NCBI RefSeq assembly: GCF_018221685.1
Contig: NZ_JAGJTM010000004.1
Location: 500,287 to 564,286 of the forward strand
Direction: 5' to 3'
Source of the DNA: Bombella apis
GTDB lineage: Bacteria > Pseudomonadota > Alphaproteobacteria > Acetobacterales > Acetobacteraceae
DNA length: 64,000 bases
The position numbers and the translations under genes were made by a program. Positions 59,396 through 64,000 of the stretch are shown here, in pieces (within the stretch, counting starts at the first letter, position 1; each line of letters starts with the position of its first letter). The notes under the pieces were generated by a model. The model was not told the origin of the DNA. It was given only the letters and a program-made list of their open reading frames with translations, and made no database searches.

Positions 59396-59736
59396 ATGGC
59401 TCACATATGGTCTTGGGTTAGTCTTGGGTGCGGGGAGTGTTGATCAAGAAATGTCCTGTCAGTCTCGGGCAGGGCTGCCCTTTGATTGTTTCCCTGTTCC
59501 GTATGTATGGCGGACTCAGCACCAGATCTGATGATGGAAGGCATGTCGGGTGGAGAAAGCAGGACAGCCTCCTGCTTCCCTCTTACAGCTTTGCGTTGCG
59601 TCAATAAAGGCCTTTGTGGTAACAAAAGCCCAGATTGTGAGATAGCAATGGGATGGGCTGCCTGTTTCGGCAGGTGGGGCTGTCCCGGCCCGTTTGCAGG
59701 GGCCATTTCAGCATGTGAGTGGGGAGCGCCGGTTTT
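59396..59736 (+). other. Intergenic region upstream of rpoZ (341 bases)
   Basis: No gene is supported. A cysteine-rich open frame across 59486-59749 overlaps the rpoZ start and looks spurious. A 7-bp hairpin, AAGCAGG with CCTGCTT (59557-59577), and a weak promoter candidate (TTGCGT 59596-59601, TAACAA 59620-59625, 18 bases apart) are present, so rpoZ-rel probably has its own long leader. Confidence 0.4.
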
Positions 59737-60102
59737 ATGGCACGTGTGACCGTAGAGGACTGCATCGAGAAGGTTCCGAACCGTTTTGACCTGGTGCTGC
59801 TGGCCGCCCAGCGGGCCCGTGGTCTTTCCCGCGGGGAGGAGATGCAGGTTCCGCGGGATAATGACAAGAATACCGTTGTTGCCCTGCGTGAGATCGCCGA
59901 GGATCATGTGAGCCTCGAGGGGCTGAAGAACGGCATTGTCCGCTCCATGAGCAACCAGCCGGAAGTCGAGCCTTCCGATGAGGAAGTGATGGACCTCATC
60001 CCGACAGACCAGAACATTTTCGGTCTTCAGGATGTATCTGCGGAAGAGGAAGCTGCCAACATGGCAGCTGATGAAGCCGGCTCCGGCCGGGGGCGTCGCT
60101 AA
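59737..60102 (+). CDS. rpoZ: RNA polymerase omega subunit
   Basis: Small subunit that helps fold and recruit beta' and, in proteobacteria, forms part of a ppGpp-binding site. The 121-residue protein opens [27 protein letters not shown], the family signature, with [12 protein letters not shown] further on. Its C-terminal third is an acidic extension beyond the E. coli length (about 91 residues), as is usual in alphaproteobacteria. GGGGAG lies 12 bases before the ATG. It is followed by the Rel gene, an order conserved across proteobacteria and fitting their shared link to ppGpp signalling. Confidence 0.93.
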   Translation: MARVTVEDCIEKVPNRFDLVLLAAQRARGLSRGEEMQVPRDNDKNTVVALREIAEDHVSLEGLKNGIVRSMSNQPEVEPSDEEVMDLIPTDQNIFGLQDVSAEEEAANMAADEAGSGRGRR

Positions 60103-60210
60103 GCCTTTCAGGAACTGAGGTGTGCGCCCTGGGGAAGGGCCCCCTTTTCTTCGCCTTCGGGCGGGGATGGGATGCAGGTTCTTCCATCAGTGAAGAATGG
60201 GGGCTGATCC

Positions 60211-62532
60211 ATGGCTGATGAAACGCTGCTTTCCACCGATCTCCCGGCGGAGACGGTGGCTGGTGCCGGGGACGCCCTTTTGCAGGATTTCTACCCCTCC
60301 ATAAGCGGCCTGCTGGAGCGGGTCCGCTGTTACGATCCCCATGCTGATCTGGCCCTGATGCAGGAGGCCTACGATCTGGCCGCCAAAGCCCATGAGGGCC
60401 AGTGCCGGGACAATGGTGATCCTTACATCACCCATCCGATTGCCGTGGCCAACATACTGGCCGGGTTCCGTATGGACCCCGTGTCCATCATGGTGGGTTT
60501 CCTGCATGATACCGTGGAGGATACGGGCATCTCTCTGGAGATGCTGGCAGGGCGTTTTGGCAAGGATGTAGCGGCCATCGTTGATGGCGTGACCAAGCTG
60601 ACACGGCTGGAGCTTCAGTCCGACAGGACCAAGCAGGCGGAGAATTTCCGCAAGCTGGTGCTCGCCATGTCGCGGGACATTCGTGTGCTCATCGTCAAGC
60701 TGGCGGACCGGCTGCACAACATGCGGACGTTGCATTATGTCCAGCGGACAGACCGGCGGCAGCGTATCGCCAGGGAAACACTGGACATCTACGCCCCTCT
60801 GGCCGAACGCATCGGCATGGACCGGGTGAAGACGGAACTCCAGGATATTGCCTTTGTCAATCTGGAGCCGGAGGCTGATGCCACCATCCGGGCCCGGCTG
60901 AATTACCTGCGTGGGCAGGGTGCGGACATGATCGAGCAGATACGCTGCGAGCTGGCCACACTCTGCAAGGAAGCCGGGGTGGAGGGGGCGACCGTCATCG
61001 GGCGGGAAAAATCCCCCTATTCCATCTGGGAAAAGATGAAGCGGCGGAATGTTGCTTTCGAGCAGCTTTCCGACATTATGGCGTTCCGCATTCTCGTGCC
61101 CACGAGAGAAGCCTGTTATGCGGCGCTGGGGGCGGTGCACGGGGCCTACCCCATGATTGCCGGACGCTTCAAGGACTACATCTCCACCCCCAAGACGAAC
61201 GGCTACCAGTCCCTGCATACAGGGGTGACGCTCTATCGGCCGCACAGCCAGAAGATCGAGGTGCAGATACGTACACCGGAGATGCACGATCTGGCAGAGA
61301 ATGGCGTGGCCTCCCACTGGAGCTACAAGGATGGCAGCAGCCCCAGCGAGCATGAGACGGCCGTTCTTTCGGAAACATTCGGGGCCTATACCCGCAAGCT
61401 GCGTTGGGTGCAGGACCTGCTGGACATTCTGGAGGACAGTCAGGGGCCGGACGAGTTTCTGGAGAATACCAAGCTCGAACTCTATCAGGATCAGGTCTTC
61501 TGCTTCACCCCCAAGGGACAGCTCATTTCCCTGCCTCGTGGGGCTACGCCGGTGGACTTTGCCTACGCCGTACACAGTCAGGTCGGGGACCGGTGTGTGG
61601 GGGCCAAGGTCAATGGGCGTCTTGTCCCGCTGAAGCATGTTCTGGAGAATGGCGACCAGATCGACATCATGACGGCACGGGGGGGCACGCCGTCCCCGTC
61701 ATGGGAGCGGTTTGTCGTCACGGGCAAGGCCCGTGCCCGTGTGCGGCGCTTCGTGGCCCTCCAGCAGCGGCAGAACAACGTTGAGAATGGCCGTGGTACT
61801 GTTGCCCGTGCGTTCCGCCAGAAAGGTGTTGATGGGTCGGAGAAAGTGCTGGAGGGCCTTCTTGGCACGCTGAAGCAGAACAGCCTTGATGAGCTGTATG
61901 GCAGCGTCGGGGCCGGGCAGCTGGACCCGAGGGATGTTGTAGGGGCGGCCTATCCGGAGCTGTCCCGTCAGGGGCAGGTGCCCCGTATCGTGCCCGGCCT
62001 GTCCCCCCGGCTGGAGGGAAGGCTGGACCAGAAGCCCCTGCCGCCAAGACGGCCTTCCAGTTATGAGGGCACGTTGGTCAATGGTGTCGGGCGGGGTATT
62101 GAACTGCACTTTGCGGGTTGCTGCCGTCCTTTGCCGGGGGACCGCATCGTGGGCATCATTGCCCAGGGCAAGGGAGTGACCGTACATCGGCGCAAATGCC
62201 ACAATCTCAGCATGTTTTCGGACATGCCCGAGCGCTTTCTTGAAATCTCATGGAGTGAGGAGGCCCTTGGGCGGACAGGGCGGGATGCCCCCCGTTACAC
62301 GGCCCGCCTTTCCGTCGTGGCGGGAAATGACCCGGCTGTTCTGGCAGCGCTGACCAACCTGGCGACACGGCACGAGGCCAGCGTGATCAATCTGCGGATC
62401 GTGAACCGCCAGCTGGATTTCATGGAAATTCTGGTGGACCTCGAGGTGCGGAGCAAGGGGCATCTGGCAACGGTTCTGGCAGGGTTCCGGGCCGAGAAGG
62501 GTGTTCTTCAGGCCGAACGGACAAAGGGATGA
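60211..62532 (+). CDS. rel: Bifunctional (p)ppGpp synthetase/hydrolase (Rel/SpoT)
   Basis: The stringent-response enzyme, 773 residues. The HD hydrolase domain (about 55-200) includes GDPYITHP (70-76), FLHDTVED (HD at 99-100) and LADRLHNMRT. The synthetase domain (about 255-365) carries GREKSPYSIWEKM, the RFKD motif (319-322, the RxKD form found in bifunctional enzymes) and PKTNGYQSLHT. A TGS domain (about 425-490) and a C-terminal ACT domain (about 695-770, VVAGNDPAVLAALTNLATRHEASV) are also present. Hydrolysis and synthesis motifs both look intact. It follows rpoZ by 108 bases and precedes acpS by 4 bases, so all three are probably one transcript. Confidence 0.95.
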   Translation: MADETLLSTDLPAETVAGAGDALLQDFYPSISGLLERVRCYDPHADLALMQEAYDLAAKAHEGQCRDNGDPYITHPIAVANILAGFRMDPVSIMVGFLHDTVEDTGISLEMLAGRFGKDVAAIVDGVTKLTRLELQSDRTKQAENFRKLVLAMSRDIRVLIVKLADRLHNMRTLHYVQRTDRRQRIARETLDIYAPLAERIGMDRVKTELQDIAFVNLEPEADATIRARLNYLRGQGADMIEQIRCELATLCKEAGVEGATVIGREKSPYSIWEKMKRRNVAFEQLSDIMAFRILVPTREACYAALGAVHGAYPMIAGRFKDYISTPKTNGYQSLHTGVTLYRPHSQKIEVQIRTPEMHDLAENGVASHWSYKDGSSPSEHETAVLSETFGAYTRKLRWVQDLLDILEDSQGPDEFLENTKLELYQDQVFCFTPKGQLISLPRGATPVDFAYAVHSQVGDRCVGAKVNGRLVPLKHVLENGDQIDIMTARGGTPSPSWERFVVTGKARARVRRFVALQQRQNNVENGRGTVARAFRQKGVDGSEKVLEGLLGTLKQNSLDELYGSVGAGQLDPRDVVGAAYPELSRQGQVPRIVPGLSPRLEGRLDQKPLPPRRPSSYEGTLVNGVGRGIELHFAGCCRPLPGDRIVGIIAQGKGVTVHRRKCHNLSMFSDMPERFLEISWSEEALGRTGRDAPRYTARLSVVAGNDPAVLAALTNLATRHEASVINLRIVNRQLDFMEILVDLEVRSKGHLATVLAGFRAEKGVLQAERTKG

Positions 62533-62536
62533 CCTC

Positions 62537-62941
62537 ATGATTCTGGGGATCGGGGTTGATCTCTGCTCCATCGGGCGGATCGAACGGGCCCTGGCCCGCC
62601 ATGGGGATGCGTTTCTGGAGCGTGTGTTCACGCTGGAGGAGCGTCAGTATGTGCAGGCATTGCGGGGGGCGGCCCGGGCAGGGGCCTGTGCCAAACGCTG
62701 GGCAGCGAAGGAGGCCTGCGCCAAGGCTTTGGGAACAGGCTTTGCCCAGGGGGTGCAGCTTCAGGATATTTCCGTGGGGCGGAATGATCTGGGGGCTCCT
62801 GTGCTCAGCCTTTCGGGCGCAGCGGCGACCCTTCTGGACCAGCGCCTGCCAGCAGGGCATCGGGCCGAATTGCTGTTGAGCCTGAGTGATGAGCCGCCCA
62901 TGGCCATGGCACAGGTGCTGATACAGGCTGTTGCCCTTTAG
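62537..62941 (+). CDS. acpS: Holo-[acyl-carrier-protein] synthase
   Basis: Transfers 4'-phosphopantetheine from CoA to acyl carrier protein, activating fatty-acid synthesis. The 134-residue protein opens MILGIGVDLCSIGRIERAL, with the magnesium-binding Asp8, and has KRWAAKEACAKALG, the catalytic Lys/Glu helix. It starts 4 bases after the Rel stop; the frame opens 12 codons earlier inside rel, but the ATG at 62537 gives the canonical N-terminus. A link between ppGpp control and lipid synthesis is suggested by this arrangement in many proteobacteria. lepB follows after 123 bases. Confidence 0.95.
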   Translation: MILGIGVDLCSIGRIERALARHGDAFLERVFTLEERQYVQALRGAARAGACAKRWAAKEACAKALGTGFAQGVQLQDISVGRNDLGAPVLSLSGAAATLLDQRLPAGHRAELLLSLSDEPPMAMAQVLIQAVAL

Positions 62942-63064
62942 TCTTGGCGGCTTGAAATATCGTCAGGATGGAATTAACGCATGACCCGGCGGGTCAGGCA
63001 GGCTATGGCAGAAACGGGCAGGGCAGTCTGCCTGCTTCTTGCCAGAACAGGATGAACAGGGACC

Positions 63065-63907
63065 ATGAACGAAGACAGACAGGAAGAACAGACAGAAAAG
63101 CCGGAAAGCCTTCTGGCCTCCATAAGACAGATTCTTCTATGGCTCATTCTGGTGGTTGCCGTACGTTCACTGCTGGTCGAACCGTTCAATATTCCGTCTG
63201 CCTCCATGATCCCGACCCTTCAGGTCGGGGATTTTGTGGCGGTCTCCAAGATGAGCTACGGTTATTCCCGGTATTCTTTTCCGTTCTCGCCGCCGTTCAT
63301 TTCGGGACGTGTGTTCGCTTCCATGCCGCACCGTGGGGATGTGGCGGTGTTCCGGTTCACCAAGGATACGTCAGTCGATTACATCAAGCGGATTGTCGGC
63401 CTGCCCGGGGATCGCATCCGCATGGAACAGGGGCATCTCTTCATCAATGGTCAGGAAGTGCCGCGGGAGGACCGGGGGCATTACAGCGTGATGGATGAGC
63501 GGGGCTATGTGCTGTCTGGGACCCGTTATCGGGAAATGCTGCCCCGGGAGGATGGCAAGACGGTACCGCATGATATCCTGAAGATGCGGGATGATGACCT
63601 TGCCAACAATACGCCTGAATATACCGTGCCAGAGGGCTGCCTGTTTGCCATGGGGGATGACCGGGATGACAGTTCGGACAGCCGCTTTCAGGGAGGGCAT
63701 GAGAGCGGTGCCTGTGCTGTCCCGGCCGGGCGTGATTATCTGACGGATAGCGGCGGTCATGATCTGGGGTTCGTGCCTGTGATCAATCTGGTCGGACGGG
63801 CAAAGATGGTGCTGTTCTCCGTTGATATGCGGCATCCGGCCTGGCAGTTCTGGTATTGGCCGACAGAGATACGCTGGGGCCGTTTCCTGCGTGGTATTGA
63901 CGAATGA
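63065..63907 (+). CDS. lepB: Signal peptidase I
   Basis: Inner-membrane protease that removes Sec and Tat signal peptides. The 280-residue protein has one N-terminal membrane helix (about 19-38), the catalytic serine S47 in PSASMIPTL, the general base K108 in DYIKRIVGLPGD, and the later FAMGDDRDDSSDSR block. It lies before rnc with a 4-base overlap. The order acpS-lepB-rnc matches the typical alphaproteobacterial run of acpS, lepB, rnc and era. The enzyme would process Tat substrates from the tatBC system and the many exported proteins noted here. Confidence 0.96.
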   Translation: MNEDRQEEQTEKPESLLASIRQILLWLILVVAVRSLLVEPFNIPSASMIPTLQVGDFVAVSKMSYGYSRYSFPFSPPFISGRVFASMPHRGDVAVFRFTKDTSVDYIKRIVGLPGDRIRMEQGHLFINGQEVPREDRGHYSVMDERGYVLSGTRYREMLPREDGKTVPHDILKMRDDDLANNTPEYTVPEGCLFAMGDDRDDSSDSRFQGGHESGACAVPAGRDYLTDSGGHDLGFVPVINLVGRAKMVLFSVDMRHPAWQFWYWPTEIRWGRFLRGIDE

Positions 63908-64000
63908 TGACACGTGATGAGGCTGTCCGCCATGTCGAGGCGAAGCTGGAACACCGTTTTGCTGACCCCGCACTTCTGCATGAGGCTTTGACCCACCGGT
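63904..64000 (+). CDS. rnc: Ribonuclease III, N-terminal start (3' end outside window)
   Basis: The last 97 bases encode 32 residues beginning MMTRDEAVRHVEAKLEHRFADPALLHEALTHR, matching the start of RNase III, where LLHEALTHRS precedes the catalytic helix. Its ATG overlaps the lepB stop by 4 bases (a second ATG follows immediately). The overlap and gene order support rnc. Only the first helices are visible, so catalytic residues cannot be checked. Confidence 0.85.
   Translation, partial: MMTRDEAVRHVEAKLEHRFADPALLHEALTHR

Noticed and set aside
59486..59749. Cysteine-rich 87-codon open frame before rpoZ
   Set aside because: Overlaps the rpoZ start out of frame, has no ribosome binding site, and the composition is untypical.
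60187..61638. A 483-codon open frame on the minus strand opposite rel
   Set aside because: Shadow of the Rel gene with a His/Gly/Pro-rich, family-less translation.
1..64000. CRISPR arrays, insertion sequences, prophage, toxin-antitoxin or defence genes
   Set aside because: No regularly spaced repeats, transposase, phage structural or defence-type genes were seen in any frame. The window reads as core genome.

Overview
This 64 kb window is a chromosomal core-genome segment of a GC-rich alphaproteobacterium, most likely an acetic acid bacterium (Acetobacteraceae). The pointers are a fused shikimate kinase/3-dehydroquinate synthase, a class II DAHP synthase, the argS-SPOR-scpA-scpB-tatB-tatC-serS gene order, a SUV3-like helicase, an SMP-30/gluconolactonase-type protein and a bifunctional Rel next to rpoZ. 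Taxonomy is inferred from gene content and order; no 16S gene is present. About 53 protein genes are supported, packed densely with many 1-23 bp overlaps. I see no tRNA, rRNA, CRISPR array, insertion sequence, prophage or integrase other than housekeeping XerD.

Layout. 1-11.9 kb: the 3' part of aspS, an orphan RlaP-type nucleotidyltransferase, xthA, erpA, dgt, then a co-directional cluster argS-SPOR-scpA-scpB-tatB-tatC-serS. 12-20.5 kb: a lipoprotein of unknown function, a large SUV3-like RNA helicase, ferredoxin-NADP reductase, glutathione reductase and a FUSC transporter. 20.5-30.6 kb: a small secreted repeat protein, DAHP synthase, nicotinate phosphoribosyltransferase with an overlapping acidic protein, gltX, a KirBac potassium channel, trmJ-cysS and a MATE pump. 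30.9-35.8 kb: a four-gene ytcA-mdtN-mdtO-mdtP type tripartite efflux operon. 35.8-44.8 kb: an MFS exporter, rpsD, prfC, a secreted endonuclease/phosphatase overlapping a beta carbonic anhydrase, alaS and gtrA. 45-50.4 kb: an OmpA-type porin, aroKB, a small membrane-anchored protein, xerD and accA. 50.5-59.4 kb: a MoaB/CinA-like protein, SMP-30 protein, Nudix hydrolase, TonB-dependent receptor, DUF815 ATPase, yajC, Fe-type sodB, a beta-hydroxyacid dehydrogenase and a NYN-domain protein. 59.7-64 kb: rpoZ, rel/spoT, acpS, lepB and the start of rnc.

The genes cover translation (six aminoacyl-tRNA synthetases, S4, RF3, TrmJ), envelope and export (Tat, YajC, LepB, OmpA, efflux), aromatic amino-acid entry (DAHP synthase, AroKB), NAD synthesis and redox/oxidative stress (Gor, Fpr, SodB). 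Most transcription units end in clear hairpin terminators, several of them bidirectional between convergent genes. No obviously new multi-gene system such as a defence island was found. The most unusual signals are an exported protein with an exact 39-residue YQD repeat, several perfect palindromes beside promoters (carbonic anhydrase, mdt operon, sodB, helicase/fpr), two dispersed and trimmed remnants of a conserved alphaproteobacterial gene cluster, and a few conserved proteins of unknown role.
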